A stretch of 64,000 bases of DNA, from assembly GCA_019192445.1 (NCBI GenBank), contig JAHCMK010000001.1, positions 124,001 through 188,000 on the forward strand, given 5' to 3'. Shown one piece after another: positions 9,736 through 18,457 of the stretch. The translations under genes and the position numbers were made by a program. The notes below the pieces were generated by a model that was not told where the DNA came from, did not search any database, and was given only the letters and a program-made list of their open reading frames with translations. The stretch is from Oceanococcus sp. HetDA_MAG_MS8 (lineage in GTDB: Bacteria > Pseudomonadota > Gammaproteobacteria > Nevskiales > Oceanococcaceae). Numbering within the stretch: position 1 is the stretch's first letter; every line of letters begins with the position of its first letter.

Positions 9736-12225
9736 ATGCCAGTCACTTTCTGGAAAGCATTGGCGCGTCTGAGCGCCTGCGCACTTTGCTTCTTGCACAT
9801 TCCTACGGCCTTTGCTCAGGAGATCGGTTGGAAGGCCGGCCCAGGCGTGGTCGCCTATGCTGACCGCGCGACTGGTGACACTTATATCGTGTTACATCAA
9901 GCCGCGCCCTTGGCCACCTACACTGGTGATCTTCCGGGCTTGTCGGCGACGGCTGCCACGGTGCTGGGTGAAGCCCGCCTGAATCCGGACTCGCCCGCAG
10001 CAACGGCCTATTTAGAGTTTTTGAAAACCCAGCTCGACGGTTTAGTCACGCAGGCCGAAGCGACTCTAGGGCGCAGCCTGAATGTGGAGCATCGGATGTT
10101 TCACGCACTCACGGGCTTCACCGCAAAGATGACGCCGGCAGAAGCCGAGCGGGTGGCGTCGCTACCGGGCGTGCGCCGCGTAGAGGCGCCAATCTTGTTT
10201 GAGCTGCAAAGCGATAACGGACCGGCCTGGATCCAAGCCGATGCCGTCTATGATGGTTCGGCCATGGGCGCCGATGTCGGCACTATGGGCGAAGGCGTCG
10301 TGGTGGGGGTCATCGACTCCGGTGTGAACTTCGACCATCCCTCATTTGCTGCCGTCGGCCCTGTCGACGGCTATGTGCATACCAATCCACGGACTTTGCT
10401 CGGCTTGCCGCGTTATTACGGCTTGTGTTTGCCGGTGACGGGCTTGCCTTTTTGTAACGACAAACTGATCGGGGTTTGGGATTTCACTGGCACTACGCCA
10501 TTGGATGACGATGGCCATGGCAGCCACACAGCCTCCACAGCCGCCGGAAACTTCGTGGATGCAACGTTAAACGCGCCGACCACCACGCTGGAGCGGCGCA
10601 TCGGCGGGGTTGCACCGCATGCCAACCTCATCACCTACAAAGGCTGCATTACCTCGCCGTTGTTATCCGGGTGTTTGTCGCCTTCGACGGCCCTTGCAAT
10701 TAACCAAGCTGTGGCTGATCAGGTTGATGTGCTGAACTTCTCCATTGGCGGCCCCGCAGGGAACCCCTGGGCGGATGCCAATGCGCAGGCCTTTTTGTCG
10801 GCGCGCGCCGCCGGCGTGTTTGTAGCAACCTCCGCCGGTAATTCTGGCCCTGGTCCCGAAACCGTTGGTTCCCCCGCCGATGCTCCCTGGCTGCTGAGCG
10901 TGGCCGCGTCCACCCATGACCGCGCCTTAGAGAATGCGCTTATTGATATCAGTGGTGGCGATACTCCAGCTCCTGCAGACATTGCAGGACGCAGCTTGAC
11001 CACGTCTCTTCCCAGCGCGCCCATCGTTTATGCCGGTGACTTCGGTGATGCTCTGTGTCTGGCGCCCTTTGCGGCCGGCACCTTCGATGGTGAAATCGTG
11101 GTCTGTGATCGCGGCGAAAACGCGCGCGTGGAGAAAGCCGATAACGTAGCGGCCGGTGGAGCAATTGGTTTTGTACTGGCCAATGACGAAGCCAACGGGG
11201 CTAGCTTGAACGGGGACGGCTATGCGGTTCCCGGCGTGCACATCACTTTTGAGGATGGCGTCGCGTTGAAGGAATGGTTGGCTAGTGGTGAGGGGCATGT
11301 GGCCGCCATCCAAGGCACTGTTCCCAGTGCGAATCGTGTCGATGGCGACGTGATGGCCGGCTTTAGCTCACGCGGGCCGAACATCGTTGCGCCTAGTGTG
11401 ATCAAACCCGATATCACCGCGCCTGGTGTGGACATCATTGCGGCGGTGCGCACCGATCTGTTGGCGCCAAACGCTGGCCCGGAATTCGGTGTGCTCAGTG
11501 GTACTTCCATGTCGAGCCCGCATGCCGCGGGCGCCGCAGCGCTGCTTTTGGCCTTGCATCCAGACTGGACGCCGGATGAAGTGCAGTCCGCTCTAATGAC
11601 AACCAGCTATGTTGTCCGTGGCAAGAATGGGACTGATGGCTTGGTGAAGGATGACCGTGTGACGCCGGCAGATGCCTTTGACGTCGGGGCAGGGCGCATC
11701 GATTTGTCGCAAGCGGTTCGTGCTGGATTGTTATTGGACGAAACCGAGGCCAACTACCTTGCAGCCGACCCCAGCGCGGGTGGTGACCCCACCAGCCTGA
11801 ACCGGCCCAGCCTAGGAAACGGTAGCTGTATCGGTGCTTGCAGTTGGACGCGCACCCTCACTGCCACCGTCGATGCGAGCTGGAGTGCTGTGGTTGAGTC
11901 ACCGGATGTCTTGAGCCTGAGTGTGAATCCCCGCTTTTTCTCTCTGGCAGCCGGTGAGTCTGTCACCTTAGAAGTGACGGCAGACACAGTAGGGCAGCCT
12001 GGGGGCCAATGGTTTTTTGCCGAGCTTTTCTTGGCGCCAGATTCGGCGAGTATTCCTGTGACTCATCTGCCAGTGGCCGTACGCGCCGGAGAGGGTCCGG
12101 GTCTGACCGAGGCCCCCGCGCGGGGATTACTCGGGACCCGTGGCGGCGCCTTAGGCTGGCTGATGCTCACATTGGCGCTCTTAGCGCTAGGCCATCGCCA
12201 ACGCGGGATCGCGCGCAGCCGATAA
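9736..12225 (+). CDS. Secreted subtilisin-family (S8) protease with PA domain and GlyGly-CTERM
   Basis: An 829-residue exported serine protease. In order: signal peptide ending near AFAQ (residue 28); an I9-type propeptide (about 50-155); the S8 catalytic domain with Asp194 (GVIDSGV), His261 (DDDGHGSH) and Ser591 (SGTSMSSP); a protease-associated domain inserted at about 425-520; a Fn3-like C-terminal sandwich (about 690-790); and a GlyGly-CTERM tail, i.e. GG, a hydrophobic helix (LGWLMLTLALLAL) and a basic end HRQRG. GlyGly-CTERM proteins are cleaved by rhombosortase and attached to the outer surface after type II secretion; no rhombosortase gene is in this window. ATG 9736 has GGAG upstream. 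A strong terminator hairpin follows. Confidence 0.93.
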   Translation: MPVTFWKALARLSACALCFLHIPTAFAQEIGWKAGPGVVAYADRATGDTYIVLHQAAPLATYTGDLPGLSATAATVLGEARLNPDSPAATAYLEFLKTQLDGLVTQAEATLGRSLNVEHRMFHALTGFTAKMTPAEAERVASLPGVRRVEAPILFELQSDNGPAWIQADAVYDGSAMGADVGTMGEGVVVGVIDSGVNFDHPSFAAVGPVDGYVHTNPRTLLGLPRYYGLCLPVTGLPFCNDKLIGVWDFTGTTPLDDDGHGSHTASTAAGNFVDATLNAPTTTLERRIGGVAPHANLITYKGCITSPLLSGCLSPSTALAINQAVADQVDVLNFSIGGPAGNPWADANAQAFLSARAAGVFVATSAGNSGPGPETVGSPADAPWLLSVAASTHDRALENALIDISGGDTPAPADIAGRSLTTSLPSAPIVYAGDFGDALCLAPFAAGTFDGEIVVCDRGENARVEKADNVAAGGAIGFVLANDEANGASLNGDGYAVPGVHITFEDGVALKEWLASGEGHVAAIQGTVPSANRVDGDVMAGFSSRGPNIVAPSVIKPDITAPGVDIIAAVRTDLLAPNAGPEFGVLSGTSMSSPHAAGAAALLLALHPDWTPDEVQSALMTTSYVVRGKNGTDGLVKDDRVTPADAFDVGAGRIDLSQAVRAGLLLDETEANYLAADPSAGGDPTSLNRPSLGNGSCIGACSWTRTLTATVDASWSAVVESPDVLSLSVNPRFFSLAAGESVTLEVTADTVGQPGGQWFFAELFLAPDSASIPVTHLPVAVRAGEGPGLTEAPARGLLGTRGGALGWLMLTLALLALGHRQRGIARSR

Positions 12226-12282
12226 CGCGGGGTGGGCCGCAAGAGGCGCCCTACCCAAGATCGCTAATCAGCCGGAGTCCGT

Positions 12283-12324
12283 GTCCCGGTGCATCACAGC
12301 TGGTGCATCGGGACTATTTTTATT
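12283..12324 (+). terminator. Terminator of the GlyGly-CTERM subtilase gene
   Basis: GTCCCGGTGCA (12283-12293) pairs with TGCATCGGGAC (12304-12314), 11 bp with one G-U pair, followed by TATTTTTATT. It sits between two converging genes; the T-rich tract overlaps the stop codon of the minus-strand membrane protein. Confidence 0.8.
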
Positions 12325-12994
12325 CTTGGTCGGAGGCCTGGTAGTAGCGTTCATCAAAGGTTTTCACCCATTCTGGGTTGACCACAGTGATTGCGGTCAT
12401 GACCACTCCATTCAAAAAGCCCTCAGGAAAGGCGGCGAGGGCGAGCAAGGCCATGTCTCTTTGCAAGGTTTGCGGCCAGCCACCAAGGCCTAACAATGCG
12501 AAGAGGGCGCCACACGCCGAGGCCGCGAAGAGTGCGCTCAGAATCCCGCCGCCAAAGCCCGCCCCTAACAGGAAAAGGTAAGGATTGGGTTGTCCGCGGT
12601 TGCGAAGAACGACAACCAGTAGGCGAGTCGTTGTCGCGGGGATGGCCACCGTGAGCAGCCAGCTGAGCGGCAGCGCTAACAATGACAGCGGGCTCATCAG
12701 CAGCTGAATCAGTAGGACCAAGGTCCCGCCGATGATGGCAATAGGCCAGCCCATCAGAAGGGTCAGGGTTGTCATCCCCAAGAGGTGGATATGTACACCT
12801 GACACGGCCTCAATGCTCAAGGTCCACAGCAGCAATAAAGAAGCGAGGCTGCCAAAGAGTAGGTGCTGGCGCTGTGGGACGTCCTTCAATGCTCTCCATG
12901 GCACCATGTGGCCTGCCAGCCCCAAGCTGAGTAGGCAGCACAGACCTGCGACGATATGGAGGCTCAGGGGAATAAGGCTGGGGTCTATGGACAT
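12320..12994 (-). CDS. CbiM-like membrane protein (ECF transporter S-component-like, orphan)
   Basis: A 224-residue integral membrane protein with about six hydrophobic segments. The motif GVHIHLLGMTTLTLL near residue 65 and FPEGFLNGVVMTA near 190 resemble the CbiM/COG3235 group of cobalt/nickel energy-coupling-factor permeases. Conserved His residues (H12, H28, H68, H70) could bind metal. Unlike classical cbiMNQO, no ATPase (CbiO) or T-component (CbiQ) gene is beside it, so it either borrows a shared energy module or works alone. The family assignment is good, the substrate is not shown. It converges on the subtilase gene, and its start region faces the Nudix gene across about 250 bp. Confidence 0.72.
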   Translation of the reverse strand: MSIDPSLIPLSLHIVAGLCCLLSLGLAGHMVPWRALKDVPQRQHLLFGSLASLLLLWTLSIEAVSGVHIHLLGMTTLTLLMGWPIAIIGGTLVLLIQLLMSPLSLLALPLSWLLTVAIPATTTRLLVVVLRNRGQPNPYLFLLGAGFGGGILSALFAASACGALFALLGLGGWPQTLQRDMALLALAAFPEGFLNGVVMTAITVVNPEWVKTFDERYYQASDQE

Positions 12995-13243
12995 CAGCAG
13001 GGAACACAGGGACGGAGGGCGTGTAGCCTAGGTTATGCCGAAGGTCAGCGCCGAGCTATTCTTGTCCTCACTGTGTTGCTGGCTTCCGGAATTATGATGG
13101 CTGCTGACCCCTGGGTCTGAGTGGCGGCGTCCGCATAATTCAGGGCCTGTTCGCGCCGATCTGCTGACCTTGCCACGCGCGTGGCTGAGGTCAGTCTGAG
13201 GCTCGTACGGGCCGGTCAACCAGGGCTCAAGATAGGATGTGTG

Positions 13244-13774
13244 ATGGCTATAGACGATGTGCAGATTCTGTACACGGGTGAGTTTCTTCAGACCTGTCGG
13301 CGTCGGCACTGGGAATTCGTGCGCCGGGTGAATTCTTCAGGATGCGCGGCTTTTGTGGTGGCAACGACTGAGGATGCATGCTTATTGCTGGTGCAGCAGT
13401 TTCGCCATCCCGTGCAAGCCTCGGTGATTGAGCTCCCGGCCGGCATCGTAGGTGACCAGGCTGAGGGTGAGAGCCCAGCTGTGGCTGCAGGGCGAGAGCT
13501 TGAAGAAGAAACCGGCTACAGAGCTGCCGAGCTCGAACTATTGCATTGCAGTCCGACGGCGCCTGGACTAAGCAGCGAATGGGCCTATCACTACCGAGCG
13601 CGTCAGGTGCAAAGGGTGCACTCTGGTGGTGGGGTCGAGGATGAGGAGATTCTTGTTCACCGGGTGCCCCTGGTTTCGGCCATGACTTGGCTTGCACAGC
13701 AACAACAAGCAGGGGTGATTATCGACGCGCGCGTATATGCGGCCTTGGCTTGGTTGTCGGCTGAGAACGCTTAG
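13244..13774 (+). CDS. Nudix hydrolase, ADP-ribose pyrophosphatase type
   Basis: A 176-residue Nudix enzyme that would cleave nucleoside diphosphates linked to another moiety. The Nudix box GX5EX7REUXEEXGU is matched exactly: a Gly, DQAEG, Glu, SPAVAAG, then RELEEETGY. The segment FRHPVQASVIELPAGIV just before it is typical of the ADP-ribose/NDP-sugar pyrophosphatase subgroup (QFRxP...ELPAG). ATG 13244 was preferred over upstream starts because the homologous region begins shortly after it. It is a single gene, 156 bp before the subtilase lipoprotein gene. Substrate is inferred from the subgroup motif. Confidence 0.88.
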   Translation: MAIDDVQILYTGEFLQTCRRRHWEFVRRVNSSGCAAFVVATTEDACLLLVQQFRHPVQASVIELPAGIVGDQAEGESPAVAAGRELEEETGYRAAELELLHCSPTAPGLSSEWAYHYRARQVQRVHSGGGVEDEEILVHRVPLVSAMTWLAQQQQAGVIIDARVYAALAWLSAENA

Positions 13775-13930
13775 TAGGCGCCGTTTAGGCGCAGACAAGG
13801 ATCAACTCTGGGTTCATTTGTTGGACAGCTACTGCATTCTTACGCTTGCGCATTGGCATGCAAATCGCTTGTAATCCGGGCGGAACCTTGTTGAATAACC
13901 GAATTTCGATTCTGGTTGGAGAACCCCCCT

Positions 13931-15559
13931 ATGTCCTCGCACCAAATGTGGGCAGCCAGTGCACTGGCTGCAAGCACCGTATTGTTTGCCGCCTGTGATG
14001 GCGGCCAATCCTATGATGGCCCCATGGGCTCACGCAGCGCTGACGCCACCATGGCGCGGTCCGCGGCGGCTGACGATGTGGTTGTGATCGCTGTCATCGA
14101 TTCCGGCGTCAACCCCTACCACCACGACTACCTCGCCAGCATGATGCCGCAGCATCAAGATGCTGACCCCAGCAACGATTTGCCCTTGGATCAAGACCCC
14201 GCCACCTGGTTACCAGGACACCCTGGCGCCGAGGCTTTTGCCAGCTATGACGCTCTTAATCTGAGCCTGAGTGAAGATCCCAACGCCTTCGCGGCAGACC
14301 TGCATGCGCTGGATCAGGCCGAATGGGGCAAAGTGCGCTACTCCGAGGGCACGGATAACGCGCAAGTACATATGGTGTGGATGCCCGGGACTAAGATCAT
14401 TGGCCACGTAGCATTCGATCCGATGCTCATTGCGGATTACGCACTCAGTCCGGTCCTGGGCGAACAAACAGGGCCAGTGGACACATGGTCGGCAGATTCA
14501 CACGGAACCGGCTCTGCTAGCGTGAGCAGCGGAAACATTTACGGCAGCTGCGCCAATTGCTTGCTGGTCTACGTGCATGGCACTTCCGAGGAGGCCAATG
14601 AATGGGTTGCCAAGCAAGACTGGATTGACGCCCAGACCAACTCTTGGGGGGCGGCAACAGTATTTCGTGAGCGGGCTTACGCAGGCACTGATGTGCAGTT
14701 GCAGCTCGAGGCGATCAACCGCGGGCAGCAAAACTTTTTCTCCGCTGGTAATGGTCAAGCCAATGCCTTTGTGGCTCCGAATACCACCTTGTTGAGCTCC
14801 CAAGAGGGGCCAGACTGGATCGTCACCGTAGGCGCGATTAGTCCTAATGATGGCAGTACCTTTTCTGGACATGGCAAGCCTGCGGACATCTCCAGCATCG
14901 GTACCGGATACCCCGCGGGCCGGGGTGCCAGTGTGACCGCCGAAGGCAGCTTCAGCGGTACCTCTAATGCGACTCCTGTGGTAGCTGGTATTTACGCCCA
15001 AGCCTTGTATCAACTGCGCCAAGAACTCGCAGGGCCCAGCCGTATTCAAACTGCAGGCGTGGTTGCGGTAGGTCCGGCGGGCTGCGGCGCGGCGAATGCC
15101 GATTGCGCCAATGCCGATGGCATGATCACGGTACATGAGCTGCGCGAGGCTTTGTTCCGTTCTGCGCGGTATACCGAGGAAGTGTGGAATGTTGGTGGCC
15201 AGGTCACACTGCCTGCCGGGACTCCCGCTGACGCCGAGTTGGAGTTTGTTGGCGAAGGTCACGGTAGCTACTGGGGCCGGGTGCGTTCGGACGAGGAACT
15301 CGCCGAAGACGTGCAACGTATTGTCGATTTCGTCATGGGCCGTTGGTTTGAGGAGCAAGACCTGGCGCAGGTGGAATGGTTTACCGCTGACTCCATTTGC
15401 CGCCAGGCTATTTGGGGCGAATGGGAGCATGGTTATGCGGCTCGCAATCCTGCGCCTGCGGCGGACCCCAGCCAACCCATGCGGACCTTCCTGACCGAGG
15501 TTTGTCCAACGGCATTGCCGCCCTTAGTAACGCCTTTGGAAATCATTCACGGCGGTTAG
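13931..15559 (+). CDS. Subtilase-family (S8) lipoprotein
   Basis: A 542-residue S8-type serine protease anchored as a lipoprotein: signal peptide with lipobox FAAC (Cys22). The catalytic triad is intact: Asp57 (AVIDSGVN), His191 (DSHGTGSA), Ser345 (FSGTSNATP), with oxyanion Asn274 (SAGNG). There is no I9 propeptide: the Asp strand begins only about 30 residues after the lipidated Cys, and a roughly 130-residue stretch separates Asp and His, longer than usual. The C-terminal 150 residues contain no family I recognise. It is only distantly related to the subtilase at 9736, so this is not a recent duplication. GGTTGGAGA precedes ATG 13931; a hairpin follows the stop. Confidence 0.88.
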   Translation: MSSHQMWAASALAASTVLFAACDGGQSYDGPMGSRSADATMARSAAADDVVVIAVIDSGVNPYHHDYLASMMPQHQDADPSNDLPLDQDPATWLPGHPGAEAFASYDALNLSLSEDPNAFAADLHALDQAEWGKVRYSEGTDNAQVHMVWMPGTKIIGHVAFDPMLIADYALSPVLGEQTGPVDTWSADSHGTGSASVSSGNIYGSCANCLLVYVHGTSEEANEWVAKQDWIDAQTNSWGAATVFRERAYAGTDVQLQLEAINRGQQNFFSAGNGQANAFVAPNTTLLSSQEGPDWIVTVGAISPNDGSTFSGHGKPADISSIGTGYPAGRGASVTAEGSFSGTSNATPVVAGIYAQALYQLRQELAGPSRIQTAGVVAVGPAGCGAANADCANADGMITVHELREALFRSARYTEEVWNVGGQVTLPAGTPADAELEFVGEGHGSYWGRVRSDEELAEDVQRIVDFVMGRWFEEQDLAQVEWFTADSICRQAIWGEWEHGYAARNPAPAADPSQPMRTFLTEVCPTALPPLVTPLEIIHGG

Positions 15560-15577
15560 GCTGACAGTTTTCGCGGT

Positions 15578-15618
15578 GGCGGGTCGTTCCAATAAACGGC
15601 TCGCCGCCTTAGCTTTTT
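15578..15618 (+). terminator. Possible terminator after the subtilase lipoprotein gene
   Basis: GGCGGGTCGTT (15578-15588) pairs with AACGGCTCGCC (15595-15605), 11 bp with two G-U pairs and a 6-nt loop. The TTTTT tract lies 8 nt beyond the stem, further than in an ideal intrinsic terminator, hence moderate confidence. Confidence 0.45.
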
Positions 15619-15725
15619 GGGGCGTGTCTGCCGGCGAGGCTGACTCGGAGCCTTGTTAGCAGCTTGTTGTCTGGCTGTAGAAGCTGCTATCACTAGCCCA
15701 TGGGTAATCTTGCAAACGCAGACCG

Positions 15726-16694
15726 GTGACAGCTCATGTGCTGCTTTTGGGAGCGAGTGGCACCATTGGTCAGGCCACCGCGAGGGCGTTGCTGGAACAG
15801 GGCTTCGAGCTGAGCTGTGCGATGCGCGGGTCGGCGCAGGCATTACCTGCGGATATTCAGGCAGCTGCGCGGCGAATCACTTACGACTTTCACCAGTCAG
15901 AGTCTGAGCCTAGGACGCTGTTTGCGAACAACCCGGTTGATGTCGTGATGTCATGCATGGCGTCGCGTACCGGGGATCCTACCGATGCTTGGGCGGTCGA
16001 TTATCGGGCGCATAGTCAACTCTTGAAGGCTGCGGCGAAGGCCGGGGTCAAACACTTTGTGTTGCTTTCGGCTATTTGTGTGCAAAAGCCTAAGCTGGCA
16101 TTTCAGCACGCCAAACTCGCCTTTGAGCATGAGCTGCAAGGTAGCGGACTGCGCTACTCCATTGTGCGCCCCACGGCTTATTTCAAATCGCTTTCCGGGC
16201 AGGTGCAGCGGGTGATGCAGGGCAGGGCATATGTGCTGTTCGGCGACGGCCAAGCCACCGCTTGCAAGCCGATCAGTAATCGGGACCTTGCGAATTACCT
16301 GGTGGGTTGCATCGATGATGAGGCGCGCTGGAATACGGTGTTGCCGATTGGTGGTCCGGGGCCAGCCATGACGCCCAAGCAGCTGGGCGAGCAATTATTC
16401 GCACTGTGTGGTCAGCCGCCGCGTTTTCGATCGGTGTCTCCAGGTGTGCTGCTTGGCATAGCGCGATTATTGGCAATGCTCAGCAGACTCATTCCACGCT
16501 TAGGTGCCAAGGCTGAGTTGGCGCGCATTGGTCATTACTACGCCACCGAATCCATGCTGGTTTGGGACGAGCGTGTCCAGAGCTATGACGCTGCGGCTAC
16601 CCCATCTACGGGTCAGGATCGCCTCATTGATTACTTCGCTGAATTGCTGGCAGCGGATGGTCATGTGGACCGGGGAGCCCATCGCGTTTTTTAG
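15726..16694 (+). CDS. NAD(P)-binding reductase homologous to divinyl (bacterio)chlorophyllide 8-vinyl reductase (BciA/DVR)
   Basis: A 322-residue Rossmann-fold atypical SDR with N-terminal LLGASGTIGQATA. From about residue 75 it follows plant DVR/BciA closely: VDVVMSCMASRTG, HFVLLSAICVQKP, YSIVRPTAYFKSL, GQVQRVMQG, LFGDGQATACKPIS, LPIGGPGPAMTP and IGHYYATESML. Authentic DVR/BciA reduces the 8-vinyl group of divinyl chlorophyllide. No other chlorophyll or photosynthesis gene is in the window, so either the organism is phototrophic with the rest elsewhere or this is a paralogue with another substrate. The start is GTG 15726 without a strong ribosome-binding site. It stands alone between a secreted protease and a serine hydrolase. 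Confidence 0.82.
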   Translation: MTAHVLLLGASGTIGQATARALLEQGFELSCAMRGSAQALPADIQAAARRITYDFHQSESEPRTLFANNPVDVVMSCMASRTGDPTDAWAVDYRAHSQLLKAAAKAGVKHFVLLSAICVQKPKLAFQHAKLAFEHELQGSGLRYSIVRPTAYFKSLSGQVQRVMQGRAYVLFGDGQATACKPISNRDLANYLVGCIDDEARWNTVLPIGGPGPAMTPKQLGEQLFALCGQPPRFRSVSPGVLLGIARLLAMLSRLIPRLGAKAELARIGHYYATESMLVWDERVQSYDAAATPSTGQDRLIDYFAELLAADGHVDRGAHRVF

Positions 16695-16822
16695 CGGCGA
16701 ATGAGTGCCTGACCACGTTCGTCTTGGGGAGGCGTCATCGGGCGTGCTAAATATTTGCGATAGGCCCAGGTTGAGGCATCCACTAAGCTGAAGGGCAATT
16801 GAGGAGACAAAGAGGACACCCC

Positions 16823-18415
16823 ATGGCGACTTTTGCCCGTGTTGCTGCGCTTGTAGCAGCGGCTGTCATGCCGATATTGGCCCAGGCCCACACGGACGCC
16901 AAATTTCTTGGCAGTTCCCAGGATCCGCTGAGCTATGAACTTCGGCAACAGATACTGGAATTGGCGCGGCAGGATCTGCGACTAGCGGCCTCCAGTGAAG
17001 AGCCGGCTCCTGACGTCGATGGGCCGATTACGGCTTTGCCGCCGCCACAAGATCTTGTGCTGGATCGGATGAATGTGTGGTTGAATCCCACCTATTGGAG
17101 CACCTGGGTTCGCGAAGCTCTGGTGAATGGCAATGTTCAGATTCCGGCACCTACCGATATTGTGCGTCCGGAGATTTGGACGCCTAATGTCACGGTGGAG
17201 CCCGGTTCATACATTTCCAGCCTGCCACTGGCCATCGAAGATCTGTCCGGCCTGACTTACACCTGGGATGGGGCGGAAAAGTCGCTATTGGACTTCATGC
17301 ACACCACCGAAACCGACATGGTGCAATTCGCCGTGAATGGCGAGGTCATTGGCGCTCTGTATAACAATGGCTATCAAGAGCACACTCGCCATCAACCCTG
17401 GTCGGTGACTAAAACCTTTATCGCCGCCACTGTCGGTATTGCCTATGACCAAGGCCTAGTCCGCGATCTGCAGCAGCCCATCGAAGACTACATTCCTGAA
17501 TTGGTGGGTACGGCCTGGGAAGGCGTCACCATTGAAAACATCCTGCAAATGGAATCGGGTGTGCACTGGGATGAAGATACGCCCGTACTGGCACAAAACA
17601 CCCAGGTACAGCAATGGATTGATGTATTGCTGGATAACGCCACGAATGGTGCTTTGGGCCAAACCCGCAACGAATTTCTCATGAGTCTGCCCAAGGTGTA
17701 CGAGCAGGGCACCGAGTTCCGCTACAACAGCGGGAACACGCAGGTCTTGGCCTGGATGTTGGAGAACATTTATGGGCGGCCTTACAACGAGGTGATTTCG
17801 GAGCTGCTTTGGAAGCCCATGGGGGCTTATGGCGATGCCCGCATGATTGCCGACCGTGAAGGCAGCGTCATTGCCTCCCAGGGTTTGTACGCGCGTGGCT
17901 ACGACTTTGTGCGCTTTGGCGAGTTACTGCGGAATAAAGGAGTCAATACCGATGGGCGCCGAGTTATTTCGCAGGAGTGGATAGACAAGCTGACGCAAAT
18001 GACCGAGGTCTCTGGTGGTGGTTATGCTTACCAAACCTGGGATTCCGATGTGAGTCCGGATGCATACAAGGCCAGTGGATTCCAGGGCCAGAAAATCACC
18101 GTGGTTCCTTCGGCCTGCACGACAGCCGTGCGCATGTCGCACTCTTTTGGCCTGGACTATCGCGAAGGGGACGATCCATTGGACCCCAACGCCTACGGCT
18201 TCAGCACCAACTTCAGCTCGGATGAATGGGTGGCTGTCGTTCAGGCGGTGGTGGCGCAGCGCGGGGGTTGCGATGGCGCGACGCGGTTGGCAGCAGCAGA
18301 AGCAGGCCAAGCCGACGGCAGCGGCGGCGCTGTGGGTTTGTGGGCGTTCATTCTGGTTCTAATCACAGGCATGGCAAGACGCCGGCCTGGGACACCCGCG
18401 ATCCAGCGGTCATAG
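16823..18415 (+). CDS. Secreted SxxK serine hydrolase (beta-lactamase/CubicO family) with GlyGly-CTERM
   Basis: A 530-residue exported hydrolase of the class C beta-lactamase/esterase/6-aminohexanoate-dimer-hydrolase superfamily. The nucleophile motif is S194-V-T-K197 (PWSVTKTFI), with the second motif Tyr301 in RYNSGN. A signal peptide ends at ILAQA (residue 22). About 160 residues precede the catalytic domain. The C-terminus is a GlyGly-CTERM signal: GSGGAVGLWAF, hydrophobic stretch, then MARRR, implying rhombosortase processing and surface display, as for the subtilase at 9736. ATG 16823 follows GAGG by 7 bp. It may be an esterase, amidase or peptidase; the substrate cannot be read from sequence. 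Confidence 0.88.
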   Translation: MATFARVAALVAAAVMPILAQAHTDAKFLGSSQDPLSYELRQQILELARQDLRLAASSEEPAPDVDGPITALPPPQDLVLDRMNVWLNPTYWSTWVREALVNGNVQIPAPTDIVRPEIWTPNVTVEPGSYISSLPLAIEDLSGLTYTWDGAEKSLLDFMHTTETDMVQFAVNGEVIGALYNNGYQEHTRHQPWSVTKTFIAATVGIAYDQGLVRDLQQPIEDYIPELVGTAWEGVTIENILQMESGVHWDEDTPVLAQNTQVQQWIDVLLDNATNGALGQTRNEFLMSLPKVYEQGTEFRYNSGNTQVLAWMLENIYGRPYNEVISELLWKPMGAYGDARMIADREGSVIASQGLYARGYDFVRFGELLRNKGVNTDGRRVISQEWIDKLTQMTEVSGGGYAYQTWDSDVSPDAYKASGFQGQKITVVPSACTTAVRMSHSFGLDYREGDDPLDPNAYGFSTNFSSDEWVAVVQAVVAQRGGCDGATRLAAAEAGQADGSGGAVGLWAFILVLITGMARRRPGTPAIQRS

Positions 18416-18457
18416 AGCGCCCGGCCTGAGGCCAAGCCGGGCGGCTCAGTCTGGTTA

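Noticed and set aside
14498-15475. Long minus-strand reading frame opposite the subtilase lipoprotein
   Set aside because: It lies fully inside a gene with an intact S8 triad and signal peptide, has no family motif, and its composition is that of an antisense shadow.
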